Below, piece after piece: positions 8,737 to 17,710 of a stretch of 64,000 nucleotides of DNA (positions are counted from its first letter, which is position 1; each line of letters starts with the position of its first letter). The notes beneath the pieces are model-generated. The model saw nothing but the letters and a program-made list of their open reading frames with translations, searched no databases and was not told the origin of the DNA. Both the position numbers and the translations under genes were made by a program. Origin of the DNA: Paraburkholderia agricolaris (lineage in GTDB: Bacteria > Pseudomonadota > Gammaproteobacteria > Burkholderiales > Burkholderiaceae); assembly GCF_009455635.1 (NCBI RefSeq), contig NZ_QPER01000002.1, forward strand, positions 2,666,001 through 2,730,000. Reading direction: 5' to 3'.

Positions 8737-8784
8737 ACGCCGCAGTGGAATGTGTCCGCATGCAGGCACATTCCACTGCGGCGT
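8737..8784. repeat. Perfect 18-bp inverted repeat, probable terminator
   Basis: 8737-8754 (ACGCCGCAGTGGAATGTG) is the exact reverse complement of 8767-8784, with a 12-base loop. It sits nine bases after the stop codon of the minus-strand gene 8794-9141, and T-rich tracts follow on that strand, so termination is the simplest reading. It could also be the remnant of a small mobile repeat. Confidence 0.6.
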
Positions 8785-8793
8785 ACCGCGTTC

Positions 8794-9141
8794 TCACGAT
8801 GTCTGTATCGCCGCGGGATTCAGTTCGATATGCAGAATGACCAGCCACCGCTTCGGACAATCCTCGGCAATCTGCAACTCCTGCTTGCGCTCGCCAACCG
8901 TCTTCACGAAGCCCTTCTCGCGTGCGAAACCGAACGCGCGCCGCGCGTCGGATTGCAACCATAGGGTGAGCAACCCGCATGTCACGCAACTGAAAAGCCA
9001 GATCGTTTCATGGGGCAGCGCGGCGTCGAGTTGCTGCGCGACGTACGTAAAGATAGTCGTGAGAACCTGATTGGTGACGAAGGCGATGGCGACGACCTTG
9101 CACATCCCCCTGAATATCATGGCGGGTCTTGAGGGCGTCAT
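8794..9141 (-). CDS. Hypothetical small membrane protein
   Basis: 115 residues. Two hydrophobic stretches (VVAIAFVTNQVLTTIFTYVA and IWLFSCVTCGLLTLWL) are followed by a soluble, charged C-terminal half (DARRAFGFAREKGFVKTVGERKQEL). I do not recognise the family. The start chosen is six bases after the stop of the preceding minus-strand gene; an alternative ATG lies at 9114, just before the first hydrophobic stretch, so the first nine residues are uncertain. The perfect inverted repeat just downstream supports a real transcription unit ending here. Confidence 0.5.
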   Translation of the reverse strand: MTPSRPAMIFRGMCKVVAIAFVTNQVLTTIFTYVAQQLDAALPHETIWLFSCVTCGLLTLWLQSDARRAFGFAREKGFVKTVGERKQELQIAEDCPKRWLVILHIELNPAAIQTS

Positions 9142-9147
9142 CGATTC

Positions 9148-9363
9148 TCAAACCCCGAGCATGCGGCGTGCTTCGGCTTCGGCCAAGGCCAGTGCCGCGG
9201 CGCAATCGCGCATCGGCCGGCCGCAGCCACGCCCGGTAACCTGCTGGATCTGCCTGTCTTGCCGCGTGGTCGTTACGCGCAGTGCGCCTTTGAACATGTG
9301 GCCCGGTGCGGGGAACACGCACGCCTCGACGGTCACATTACCCTTTGTTTGCTTGAATGCCAT
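9148..9363 (-). CDS. Small hypothetical protein, 71 residues
   Basis: The ATG at 9363 is preceded by AGAGGA at good spacing, so I chose it over longer frames. The product is short and soluble, begins MAFKQTKGNVTVEACVF, has CGRPMRDCAAALALAEAEARR, and ends in an Ala/Glu-rich helix. It precedes the membrane protein 8794-9141 by six bases, so the two are probably cotranscribed. No function can be named. It could be a spurious frame, but ribosome binding site and spacing argue for a gene. Confidence 0.5.
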   Translation of the reverse strand: MAFKQTKGNVTVEACVFPAPGHMFKGALRVTTTRQDRQIQQVTGRGCGRPMRDCAAALALAEAEARRMLGV

Positions 9364-9482
9364 ACATCCTCTTTCAATTCGCGGACTCATTCTTACGGCG
9401 GTATGCCAGATTTGAACTATACGGACGACACCGTAAAGACCGGGAAACGATTGCCGCCGGCGCCATAAAAATCCTGTGAAAT

Positions 9483-10181
9483 TCACCGCACGCCGACCAG
9501 CCGGTACCCCACGCCGGCCTCCGTGACAATGTGTTCAGGATGCGCCGGGTCGCGTTCGAGTTTGTGGCGCAGATGCGCCATGTAGATGCGCAGGTAATGG
9601 TGATTGTCGATTCGCAACGGCCCCCACACCTCGCCGAGCAGTTGCTCATGCGTCAGTACGCGCCCGGGATGGCGCACCAGCACGGACAGAAGGCGATATT
9701 CGGTGGGGCTGAGATGGACGACGTGGCTGCCGCGCACCACCCTTCGCTCACCGAGATCGATCGTGACCAAACCAAACTGAACCTGAGGCGTGCCGACCCT
9801 GTCGCCGTTGGCCTGCCTGCGCAAATGCGCGCGAATCCGCGCGCTGAGTTCCGGCAGGCCGAACGGCTTGGTGAGGTAGTCGTCGGCGCCGGCATCGAGC
9901 GCGGCTACCTTGTCTTCCTCGCGGCTTCGCGCCGACAGCACGATCACCGGCATCGCCGACCAGCCGCGCAACTCACGGATCACCTCGATGCCGTCCATGT
10001 CCGGCAAACTCAGATCGACGATGACGAGATCCGCCAGCCGCGTCGCCGCCTGTGCGAGGCCCTGTGCGCCGGTCTGCGCTTCGAATACACTCATGCCGTT
10101 CGCTTCGAGGCTGCTGCGAACGAAGCGGCGGATGGCTTTGTCAGCGTCGATCACAACGACTGTTACGGTGGGATCGCTCAT
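9483..10181 (-). CDS. kdpE: KdpE-type OmpR/PhoB-family response regulator
   Basis: 232 residues from the ATG at 10181. The receiver domain has the phosphorylatable Asp56 in VIVDLSLPDMDG and the conserved Lys in YLTKPFG. The C terminus is an OmpR-type winged helix (LSPTEYRLLSVLVRHPGRVLT, then DNHHYLRIYMAHLRHKLE), closely matching KdpE. In the usual order the sensor kinase kdpD stands between kdpC and kdpE; here only 104 bp separate them and no kinase is encoded anywhere in the window. The start codon forms an ATGA with a TGA in the frame upstream, the kind of overlap expected of a lost kdpD end. The regulator would need a kinase encoded elsewhere. Confidence 0.9.
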   Translation of the reverse strand: MSDPTVTVVVIDADKAIRRFVRSSLEANGMSVFEAQTGAQGLAQAATRLADLVIVDLSLPDMDGIEVIRELRGWSAMPVIVLSARSREEDKVAALDAGADDYLTKPFGLPELSARIRAHLRRQANGDRVGTPQVQFGLVTIDLGERRVVRGSHVVHLSPTEYRLLSVLVRHPGRVLTHEQLLGEVWGPLRIDNHHYLRIYMAHLRHKLERDPAHPEHIVTEAGVGYRLVGVR

Positions 10182-10285
10182 GAATGTGCCACGTCGGCAG
10201 CACCCCGTTGAGGTAGCGGCCAACGTCCAGGCGGGGTCTCCGTAAATGATTGAACAGCAATAAAGAGCAGCAATAAACAACCGGT

Positions 10286-10876
10286 TCAATGTATCGGCTT
10301 GAGATCGTCCAAAGCGAGGTTGAGTTTCAGCACGTTCACGCGTGCCTCGCCAAAGAGGCCGAACTGCCGCCCCGACGTGTTACGCGCAACCAGATCGTTC
10401 ACCTGATCGACCGTCAGGCCGCGAGCCTTCGCCACGCGCGCCGCCTGATAGGCGGCCGCCGCCGGACTGATCTCCGGATCGAGCCCGCTGCCCGACGACG
10501 TCACCAGATCCACCGGCACCGGTTGCGACATGTCGTTGCCGGCTGCCTTCAACGCGTCGAGGCGGCCTTTTATTTCGTCGGCGAGTGCGGGGTTGGTCGG
10601 GCCGAGATTCGAACCACCCGAGTTCTGCGCGTTATAGGGCTGGGGCGTGGTGGCCGACAGGCGGCCCCAGAAATAGGCCGGCGCGTCGAACTGCTGACCG
10701 ATCAGCGCGGAGCCGACGGTCTTGCCGTTCTTCTCGAGCAGACTGCCGTTCGCTTGCGCCGCGAAGGCCGTATGACCGATTACGGTCACAACGATCGGAT
10801 AGATCACCCCGGTGATCACGGTCATCAGGATGAACAGAACGAGCAGCGGACGAAGCAGCGTTTTCATGATCTTCAC
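10286..10876 (-). CDS. kdpC: Potassium-transporting ATPase subunit KdpC
   Basis: 196 residues with one N-terminal membrane helix ([20 protein letters not shown]) and a periplasmic domain containing GSALIGQQF and the conserved segment [19 protein letters not shown]. KdpC stabilises the KdpFABC complex and raises its affinity for K+ and ATP. It begins nine bases after kdpB. The length is normal for the family. It is the last structural gene of the operon before the kdpE regulator. Confidence 0.97.
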   Translation of the reverse strand: MKIMKTLLRPLLVLFILMTVITGVIYPIVVTVIGHTAFAAQANGSLLEKNGKTVGSALIGQQFDAPAYFWGRLSATTPQPYNAQNSGGSNLGPTNPALADEIKGRLDALKAAGNDMSQPVPVDLVTSSGSGLDPEISPAAAAYQAARVAKARGLTVDQVNDLVARNTSGRQFGLFGEARVNVLKLNLALDDLKPIH

Positions 10877-10885
10877 TCTATTGGG

Positions 10886-13021
10886 TCAGACCCAGCCGAA
10901 CACGTTCAGCACCATATCGATCAGCTTGATGAACGGGAACGGCAGCAGTATTCCGCCCAGTCCGTAGATCAGCAGATTGCGGCGCAACAGCGACGCCGCG
11001 CCCAGCGCCCGGTATTTCACGCCCTTGAGCGCCAGCGGGATCAGCGCAACGATAATCAGCGCATTGAAAATCACCGCCGACAGAATGGCCGACGAGGGCG
11101 AGCTCAGATGCATCACGTCGAGCACGCGCAGTTGCGGATAGGTCGTCGCGAACGCCGCCGGAATGATCGCGAAGTACTTGGCGACGTCGTTCGCAATCGA
11201 GAACGTGGTGAGCGAGCCGCGCGTCATCAGCATCTGCTTGCCGATCTCGACGATCTCGATCAGCTTGGTCGGATTCGAATCGAGGTCGACCATGTTGCCG
11301 GCTTCTTTCGCGGCCTGCGTACCGGTGTTCATCGCCACCGCCACGTCCGCCTGCGCAAGCGCCGGGGCGTCGTTAGTGCCGTCGCCGGTCATCGCGACGA
11401 GGCGGCCTTCGGCCTGGTGCGAACGGATCGTGGCGAGCTTCGCTTCCGGCGTGGCTTCGGCGAGGAAATCGTCGACGCCTGCTTCGGCTGCAATCGCGGC
11501 GGCCGTGAGACGGTTGTCGCCCGTCACCATGATGGTCTTGATACCCATCTTGCGCAGTTCGGCGAAGCGTTCCTTGATACCGCCCTTGACGATATCCTTC
11601 AACTCGATCACGCCCAGGCAGCGCGCGGCCCCCTCGCCGCGATCATGTTGCGCGACCACCAGCGGGGTGCTGCCACGCCGCGCGATCTCCGACACCGCCG
11701 CGGTCAGCTCCGCGGGAAACCGGCCGCCGCGCGCCTCGACGTAGTGTTTGATCGCATCGGACGCCCCCTTGCGGATCTCCCGCTCGGGCAGATCGACACC
11801 GCTCATCCGCGACTGGGCGCTAAAGGCGAGGAAGGTCGCCTGCAACGCATGCATATCGCGCTCGCGAATATTGAAGCGCTGCTTGGCCAGCACGACGATG
11901 CTGCGCCCCTCCGGTGTTTCGTCGGCGAGCGAGGACAGTTGCGCCGCGTCGGCAAGCTGTTCCTCCGTGACACCCGGAGCCGGCGTGAAAGCCGAGGCCT
12001 GCCGATTGCCGAGCGTGATCGTGCCGGTCTTGTCGAGCAGCAGCACGTCGACGTCGCCCGCCGCTTCCACGGCACGGCCCGAGGTGGCGATCACGTTCGC
12101 CTGCATCATGCGGCTCATGCCGGCCACGCCGATCGCCGACAACAGGCCGCCGATGGTGGTCGGAATCAGACACACCAGCAACGCGACCAGCGCCGTGATC
12201 GTGACCACGTGCCCTGCTTTCGCGGCCTCGACCGAGAACATCGAGAACGGCAACAGCGTTGCGGTGGCGAACAGCAGCACGAGCGTCAGCGCGACCAGCA
12301 GAATCGTCAGCGCGATTTCGTTCGGCGTTTTCTGACGCTTCGCGCCTTCGACCATCGCGATCATGCGGTCGAGGAAGGCCTCGCCCGGGTTCACGGTGAC
12401 CCGCACGACAATCCAGTCCGACAGCACGCGCGTGCCGCCCGTTACCGACGAAAAATCACCGCCCGACTCGCGGATCACCGGTGCGGATTCGCCCGTGATC
12501 GCCGATTCGTCGACCGACGCGACACCTTCGAGGACCTCGCCGTCAGCCGGAATCACATCGCCGGTTTCGACCAGCACGACATCGCCTTTACGCAGTTCGG
12601 TCGCGGTTGTGATGCGGATCGGCGACTTGGGATGCGCCTCCTGCAGCTTCTTCGCCATCACGTTGTGCTTCGCGCCGCGCAGCGAAGCCGCTTGCGCTTT
12701 GGAGCGGCCCTCGGCGAGCGCCTCGGCGAAGTTCGCGAACAGCACGGTAAACCACAGCCAGAGCGCGATCGCGAGAATGAAACCGGCGGGCGCCTCGGCC
12801 TGTCCCCCGAGCGCCGCGATCCACAGAATGGTGGTCAGAATGCTGCCGACGTACACGCAGAACATCACCGGATTACGCAATTGATGACGTGGCGCGAGTT
12901 TCCTGAACGAATCGACGAGCGCCGGCCGGGCAATCGCCGGGTCGAACATCGAGCGCGCGGCATTGCGCGCCTGGCCGATGTTGCCCGGCTGATGAACCGG
13001 CGGTTGGAGTCCGTTAGTCAT
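10886..13021 (-). CDS. kdpB: Potassium-transporting P-type ATPase subunit KdpB
   Basis: 711 residues, about the usual KdpB length. Motifs in order: TGES (176-179) in the actuator domain, the phosphorylation site DKTGT with Asp330, and [20 protein letters not shown] in the hinge. Several membrane helices lie around 50-105, 238-300 and at the C terminus. It hydrolyses ATP to drive high-affinity K+ uptake through KdpA. It starts 13 bases after kdpA. All catalytic residues I can check are present, so the pump looks functional. Confidence 0.98.
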   Translation of the reverse strand: MTNGLQPPVHQPGNIGQARNAARSMFDPAIARPALVDSFRKLAPRHQLRNPVMFCVYVGSILTTILWIAALGGQAEAPAGFILAIALWLWFTVLFANFAEALAEGRSKAQAASLRGAKHNVMAKKLQEAHPKSPIRITTATELRKGDVVLVETGDVIPADGEVLEGVASVDESAITGESAPVIRESGGDFSSVTGGTRVLSDWIVVRVTVNPGEAFLDRMIAMVEGAKRQKTPNEIALTILLVALTLVLLFATATLLPFSMFSVEAAKAGHVVTITALVALLVCLIPTTIGGLLSAIGVAGMSRMMQANVIATSGRAVEAAGDVDVLLLDKTGTITLGNRQASAFTPAPGVTEEQLADAAQLSSLADETPEGRSIVVLAKQRFNIRERDMHALQATFLAFSAQSRMSGVDLPEREIRKGASDAIKHYVEARGGRFPAELTAAVSEIARRGSTPLVVAQHDRGEGAARCLGVIELKDIVKGGIKERFAELRKMGIKTIMVTGDNRLTAAAIAAEAGVDDFLAEATPEAKLATIRSHQAEGRLVAMTGDGTNDAPALAQADVAVAMNTGTQAAKEAGNMVDLDSNPTKLIEIVEIGKQMLMTRGSLTTFSIANDVAKYFAIIPAAFATTYPQLRVLDVMHLSSPSSAILSAVIFNALIIVALIPLALKGVKYRALGAASLLRRNLLIYGLGGILLPFPFIKLIDMVLNVFGWV

Positions 13022-13034
13022 GCTGTCCTCTCAG

Positions 13035-14843
13035 TCAATGTCCCGCGACCATGATCAGATGTTCAACCACAGGGCCGAGCGCCAGCGCCGGCACGTACGT
13101 AAGTGCGCCGACCAGCACCACGGTGCCGAGCAGCAGCACCACGAACAGCGGGCCGTGCGTCGGCAGCGTGCCGGCGGTGGCGGAGATGCGTTTCTTGGCG
13201 GCCAGCGACCCGGCGATCGCCAGCACCGGCACAATCGAGCCGAAGCGGCCGAACCACATGACGAAGGCCAGCGTGCTGTTGTAGAACGGCGTATTGACCG
13301 AGAGGCCGGCGAACGCGCTGCCGTTGTTATTGGCGGCAGAACTGTAGGCGTAGAGAATCTCGGAGAAGCCATGGGGCCCAGGATTGGCGATGCCCGCCAC
13401 GCCGGCTGCCGTCAGCACGGCGATCGATGCGCCGACCAGCACGAGCAGCGGCGTGAGCAGCACGGCAATCGACACCATCTTCATCTCGTACGACTCGATC
13501 TTCTTGCCGATATATTCCGGCGTCCTCCCAATCATCAGACCGGCCACGAACACCGCCAGCAACGCGAACACGAGCATGCCGTAGAGACCCGAGCCGACGC
13601 CCCCAAAGATCACCTCGCCGAGTTCAATCAACAGGAGCGGAACGAAGCCACCCATCGGCGTCAGTGAATCGTGCGTGTTATTCACGGCGCCGCACGACGC
13701 GGCGGTGGTCGCCACGGTAAAGATGCCGGATTGCGCGATGCCGAAGCGGGTTTCCTTGCCTTCCATGTTGCCGCCGGGCTGCGTGGCCGACGCTGTTTGA
13801 TCGACATGCAGCGACGCATACAGCGGATTGCCGTTCTGCTCCGACGAAATCTCACCCCAGCAGGCGAGCGCGAAAGCAATCGTCATTGCCGCGAGCACGG
13901 CATAGCCCTGACGCGCGTCGCCCACCATCCGGCCGAACACCACGCACAGCGCAGCCGGGATAACCAGCATCGAGATCATCTGCACGAAGTTGGAAAACGG
14001 CGTCGGGTTCTCGTACGGATGCGCGGAATTGGCGTTGAAAAAACCCCCGCCGTTGGTCCCGAGCATCTTGATCGCTTCCTGCGACGCGACCGGCCCCATC
14101 GCGAGGGTCTGCTTGTCGGCCTTGTTGTCCACCATCACCGGGTTGCCTTTGGCGTCCTTGACGGGATTGCCCTGAGCGTCGGTCTTCGGCGTTTGATACG
14201 TCGTCACCTGCAGCGTCGGCACGTCTTCGTACGACTTGAAGTTCTGAATCACGCCCTGGCTGATCAGGACAAGCGCAATCACCGTTGCGAGCGGCGCGAG
14301 GATATACAGCGTGATACGCGTCAGATCGACCCAGAAATTGCCGATCGTCGCCGTCGTATGGCGCGCGAAACCGCGAATCAACGCGACCACGACAGCAATG
14401 CCGGTGGCGGCCGAAAGGAAGTTTTGCACCGTCAGCGCGGCCATTTGCGTCAGATAGCTGACGGTCGATTCCGGCGTGTAGTCCTGCCAGTTCGTGTTGG
14501 TCACGAAGCTGACCGCCGTGTTGAAGGCGGCGTCGGGTGTCATCGGTCCGAAGCCTTGCGGGTTCGCAGGCAGCCATTGCTGCAGACGCAGAAATCCGTA
14601 CACTGCGGCCACACCGAGGGTATTGAACGCCAGCACGGCCAGCGCATAGTGCTTCCACGACATTTCGGCGCTGGGGTCGACCCCGGCGAGCTTGTAGAAC
14701 GCGGTTTCGATCGGCCGCCCGAGCCGGCGCACGGCCACCGAGGAACCGTCCACCACGCCGGTCATGTAACGGCCGAGCGGTATGGCGAGCGCGATCAGCA
14801 CGACGATGAAAACGCCGGGCTGAACCAGGTTGTTGAAGTTCAT
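13035..14843 (-). CDS. kdpA: Potassium-transporting ATPase subunit KdpA
   Basis: 602 residues with about ten membrane helices, including the conserved segments [19 protein letters not shown] and [15 protein letters not shown] that form parts of the K+ selectivity filter. KdpA is the potassium-binding channel-like subunit in the inner membrane. Its start overlaps the kdpF stop by four bases (ATGA), indicating translational coupling. The ~55 residues after [20 protein letters not shown] are hydrophilic, as in other KdpA proteins. Confidence 0.98.
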   Translation of the reverse strand: MNFNNLVQPGVFIVVLIALAIPLGRYMTGVVDGSSVAVRRLGRPIETAFYKLAGVDPSAEMSWKHYALAVLAFNTLGVAAVYGFLRLQQWLPANPQGFGPMTPDAAFNTAVSFVTNTNWQDYTPESTVSYLTQMAALTVQNFLSAATGIAVVVALIRGFARHTTATIGNFWVDLTRITLYILAPLATVIALVLISQGVIQNFKSYEDVPTLQVTTYQTPKTDAQGNPVKDAKGNPVMVDNKADKQTLAMGPVASQEAIKMLGTNGGGFFNANSAHPYENPTPFSNFVQMISMLVIPAALCVVFGRMVGDARQGYAVLAAMTIAFALACWGEISSEQNGNPLYASLHVDQTASATQPGGNMEGKETRFGIAQSGIFTVATTAASCGAVNNTHDSLTPMGGFVPLLLIELGEVIFGGVGSGLYGMLVFALLAVFVAGLMIGRTPEYIGKKIESYEMKMVSIAVLLTPLLVLVGASIAVLTAAGVAGIANPGPHGFSEILYAYSSAANNNGSAFAGLSVNTPFYNSTLAFVMWFGRFGSIVPVLAIAGSLAAKKRISATAGTLPTHGPLFVVLLLGTVVLVGALTYVPALALGPVVEHLIMVAGH

Positions 14844-14935
14844 TCGAGAGCCTCCGCGCGCAGCAGTGCATACACGAGGTAAGCGAACAGAATCAGCGTC
14901 GAGGCCGCGGCGAGCCAGGTCATCCAGGTAGTCAT
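14840..14935 (-). CDS. kdpF: KdpF small membrane subunit
   Basis: A 31-residue single-helix protein (core [19 protein letters not shown]), the typical size and composition of KdpF, which stabilises the KdpABC complex. The ATG at 14935 overlaps the stop of the upstream 34-codon frame and its own stop overlaps the kdpA start, both as ATGA, so translation of the three frames is chained. It is too short for ordinary gene calling. Confidence 0.88.
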   Translation of the reverse strand: MTTWMTWLAAASTLILFAYLVYALLRAEALE

Positions 14936-15036
14936 GGACGGCCTCCAGGTGCGCGGTGCAACTTGTCGCAGCCCATTACGAAGGCCGCAACGAGACCGCC
15001 GAACGCAACGATTGCGATGAGATAAAGCAGATCCAT
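14932..15036 (-). CDS. 34-residue membrane micro-ORF ahead of kdpF
   Basis: It starts at the ATG at 15036, six bases after a GGAGAC ribosome binding site, and ends in an ATGA overlap with the kdpF start. The product begins [20 protein letters not shown], a single hydrophobic helix, followed by a short basic tail with one cysteine ([12 protein letters not shown]). I do not have a family name for it. Its position, ribosome binding site and coupled stop suggest a real first gene of the kdp operon, either a second KdpF-like subunit or a translated leader. Confidence 0.6.
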   Translation of the reverse strand: MDLLYLIAIVAFGGLVAAFVMGCDKLHRAPGGRP

Positions 15037-15266
15037 GGCCCAGTCTCCACAAGGGACTCCTGTACCGTGAAATCTAGGAAAATCCGCGTAAACACAGCGT
15101 TAAGACTTAGCCGCGTTTCGTAAATATGGCGGGAGCGGAAGGCAGGGAGCGCCGCGCCGGTTTAGCGGCACGGTCCTGTCGGGAGACTTTCGGATTTTCG
15201 TACCGCCGTTTGAAATCAGGCGGTGTAAACGGACCACGCGGCAGATCAAGCGGCAGACCGCGCAGC

Positions 15267-16235
15267 CTATGCCGCCTGAGCCGCCTTATCGTGCGCGGCC
15301 TGTTCGAGCCAGAGCCGGCTGTCGGGAAACCAGAATGCGTCCGGGCGCGGTGGCGAGACGAGTTTCACCGGAAGGGAGGGATTGAAGATCTTCGACCAGG
15401 CGGACAGGTAAGACGGCGTCTTCACGAGAAACCCGCAATTGGCGAGCAGCAGGCTGGAAAGCAGCGCCTCGCGGCCAATCTCGAGTCCGGGATAGCCGCT
15501 GAAGTGAACGGGTGTGCTGCCGCATGCCAGGTGTTTTGCCGGTGCGACCGTGACCGGCTTGCCGAACGGCCACGCGATAAAGAAATCGATAAACGCCTGT
15601 TCGTCGCTCGATATGAAAATATGGTCGAGGTGCGGATTTTCCGCGAGCGCCGATTCCACCTGCCGGCAGAAGCTTCCCCAGGAAACCGGCACGGCCTCCA
15701 GAGTCTTGTCGGTTCCTCTGAAATGCGCGCCAAGGGTCGACGCGCCGATCCCGAGCTTGCGGCAGATCGCGTCGACTTCTTCGAGGATACGCGCGGCCGG
15801 CCGATAGTGGGCGAAGAACAGTTCGCTTGCGCTCCTGAGTTGAAGCAGGCATTCATAACGCTGACGAAAGCCCAGATGGACCAGGTCGCGAACCGTCGAC
15901 GTCCTCACTTTATGGGTGACCGCAACACCCGAGGCGGGACGCACTGGTTCGAAGAAAACCGAGAACCAGTCCAGTTTCCCCTCGGCGTCGCCATACAGCC
16001 CACCGCGCGCGCTAATGCACGGGGTGAGGCATTTCTCGTCGCAATACATCAGAATAAACAGGACCATCTGCATCACGGAGAAAAACCCGGAGTTCTCCTG
16101 AATCTCGATGGAGAAAACGCCCCTGTTCAAACGTTGCCTGGCGTGAAGTGAGAGCCGGCGCGGCATGGCCACGGAATGCTTGAATCCCTCGCTGCGTCGG
16201 ATCTGTTTCGCCCGATCGACCACCTTTCTCAACAT
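15267..16235 (-). CDS. Fucosyltransferase-like protein (NodZ/O-FucT-type GT-B fold)
   Basis: 322 residues. Three motifs of the NodZ/FUT8/POFUT fucosyltransferase superfamily are visible: GAHFRGTDK (169-177, motif I, whose Arg contacts GDP-fucose), IFISSDEQAFIDFF (motif II) and LLANCGFLVKTPSYLSAWSK (motif III). It should transfer a sugar, probably fucose, from a GDP donor. The N-terminal ~150 residues are divergent and there is no signal peptide. The ATG at 16235 follows AGGAG at good spacing. It stands alone with no other glycan gene nearby, and its upstream DNA is AT-rich, so acquisition by transfer is plausible. Fucose as donor is inference. Confidence 0.65.
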   Translation of the reverse strand: MLRKVVDRAKQIRRSEGFKHSVAMPRRLSLHARQRLNRGVFSIEIQENSGFFSVMQMVLFILMYCDEKCLTPCISARGGLYGDAEGKLDWFSVFFEPVRPASGVAVTHKVRTSTVRDLVHLGFRQRYECLLQLRSASELFFAHYRPAARILEEVDAICRKLGIGASTLGAHFRGTDKTLEAVPVSWGSFCRQVESALAENPHLDHIFISSDEQAFIDFFIAWPFGKPVTVAPAKHLACGSTPVHFSGYPGLEIGREALLSSLLLANCGFLVKTPSYLSAWSKIFNPSLPVKLVSPPRPDAFWFPDSRLWLEQAAHDKAAQAA

Positions 16236-16242
16236 GCCGACT

Positions 16243-16256
16243 CCTAATTAATTAGG
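16243..16256. promoter_or_regulatory. 14-bp perfect palindrome covering the ribosome binding site
   Basis: CCTAATTAATTAGG is its own reverse complement and overlaps the AGGAG of the fucosyltransferase-like gene on the minus strand. It could be a repressor operator, or a structure that occludes the ribosome binding site. The surrounding ~60 bp are unusually AT-rich for this window. Confidence 0.4.
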
Positions 16257-16416
16257 TATTCTTTGAAATGGCACGGACCTGTTTGACTGCGAAGGAACGG
16301 ACGACCCAGCATAGCATTTCAAGAAGTCAGCTCACGTAAGGTTCGGCCCGTCTTGGTGAGCTAGCGCACAAAGAATCGGTAAGGTTTTCCCTGGATCGGC
16401 ATGCCGCGCCGCCAAC

Positions 16417-17709
16417 TCAACCAGGCAGCTCGCCGGTGTATTCGTACGCAACGGTTCCTTCCGGATGCCTGAACCACCCCGGGTCGCGATAGTCGTTGCG
16501 CCCCAGCCCCTCCCGCACTTTCACGACGCTGAACATGCCGCCCATTTCGAGCGCGCCGAACGGTCCTGTGCCGGTCATCATCGGCAGGGTGTTGTCGGGT
16601 AGCGGCATTTCCATGCCACCCATTGAACCGCCCGTGCTGCCCATCGCCATGTAATCGGGCACCAGCTTGTTGATACGCTTCGCGAGGTCCTGCTGCGGCA
16701 CGCCGATCAGGTTCGGCACCTGGTGCCCCATCGCATTCATCGTGTGATGGGACTTGTGGCAATGAAACGCCCAGTCGCCGGGCCGGTTCGCGGTGAACTC
16801 AATCGCACGCATCTGGCCGACGGCGACATCCGCGGTCACCTCCGGCCAGCGCGCCGAGGGCGGAATCCATCCGCCGTCCGTTCCCACCACTTCGAAATGG
16901 TAGCCGTGCAGGTGGATCGGGTGATTGGTCATCGTCAGATTGCCGACGCGAATGCGCACGCGATCGCCGGCGCGCACCGGCAACGCATCGATACCCGGAA
17001 ACACACGGGCATTCCACGTCCACATGTTGAAGTCGGTCATCTCGTTCACGCGCGGCGTGAAGCTGCCTGGGTCGATGTCGTACGCGGACATGATGAACAC
17101 GAAGTCGCGATCCACCCGCATGACGCCCGGGTCCTTCGGATGAACGATGAAGCTGCCCATCATGCCCATCGCCATCTGCACCATCTCGTCGGCGTGCGGG
17201 TGATACATGAACGTGCCGTGCTTCTCCAGCTGGAACTCATAGACAAAAGTCTTCCCCGGCGGAATATGCGGCTGCGTGAGACCGCCGACGCCGTCCATGC
17301 CGCACGGCAGGAGCATGCCGTGCCAGTGAACCGTGGTGTGCTCCGGCAGCCTGTTGGTCACGAAGATGCGAACCTTGTCGCCTTCAACGGCCTCGATGGT
17401 CGGCCCCGGCGCCTGACCGTTATAGCCCCACAGATGAGCACTCATGCCCGGCGCGAGTTCGCGCACCACCGGCTCGGCAATCAGATGAAACTCCTTCCAG
17501 CCGTTCTTCATGCGCCACGGCAGCGACCAGCCGTTCAACGTGGCAACGGGCATATATGGCCGCCCACCCGGCGGCGCGAGCGGTGGCTGCATCGCGGCGG
17601 TGATCATCGTGGGCGCCTCGGGCAATGATGCCGCGCCGGCCTTGCTGACCAGTGCCGCCCCCAACAACGCGGCGCCGGAGCCGCTGAGAAAATTTCGACG
17701 AGACACCAT
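16417..17709 (-). CDS. Tat-exported multicopper oxidase
   Basis: 430 residues. A twin-arginine signal (SRRNFLSGSGAALLGAAL) sends the folded protein to the periplasm. Copper ligands are present in order: HWH (128-130), HPH (170-172), HPIHLHG (263-269) and HCHKSHHTMNAM, giving type-1 ligands Cys317, His322 and axial Met327. A Met/Gly-rich segment after residue 350 (MGSTGGSMGGMEM, later ALEMGGMF) may bind Cu(I). It probably oxidises Cu(I) and protects the periplasm. It starts one base after the stop of the TolC-type gene, so it is the last gene of the copper operon. Confidence 0.92.
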   Translation of the reverse strand: MVSRRNFLSGSGAALLGAALVSKAGAASLPEAPTMITAAMQPPLAPPGGRPYMPVATLNGWSLPWRMKNGWKEFHLIAEPVVRELAPGMSAHLWGYNGQAPGPTIEAVEGDKVRIFVTNRLPEHTTVHWHGMLLPCGMDGVGGLTQPHIPPGKTFVYEFQLEKHGTFMYHPHADEMVQMAMGMMGSFIVHPKDPGVMRVDRDFVFIMSAYDIDPGSFTPRVNEMTDFNMWTWNARVFPGIDALPVRAGDRVRIRVGNLTMTNHPIHLHGYHFEVVGTDGGWIPPSARWPEVTADVAVGQMRAIEFTANRPGDWAFHCHKSHHTMNAMGHQVPNLIGVPQQDLAKRINKLVPDYMAMGSTGGSMGGMEMPLPDNTLPMMTGTGPFGALEMGGMFSVVKVREGLGRNDYRDPGWFRHPEGTVAYEYTGELPG

Positions 17710-17710
17710 G

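Noticed and set aside
10182..10285. Possible remnant of the kdpD C terminus before kdpE
   Set aside because: The open frame ending in ATGA is only ~35 codons and I could not match its residues to KdpD; kept only as part of the kdpD-loss observation.
10289..13054. 921-codon plus-strand open frame across kdpC and kdpB
   Set aside because: It is the antisense shadow of kdpB and kdpC; the product is His/Arg-rich low-quality sequence with no domain, as expected opposite GC-rich genes.
16361..16762. Frame overlapping the multicopper oxidase end, as sign of a frameshift
   Set aside because: The oxidase is complete through its type-1 copper ligands and ends normally; the other frame is Arg-rich shadow.
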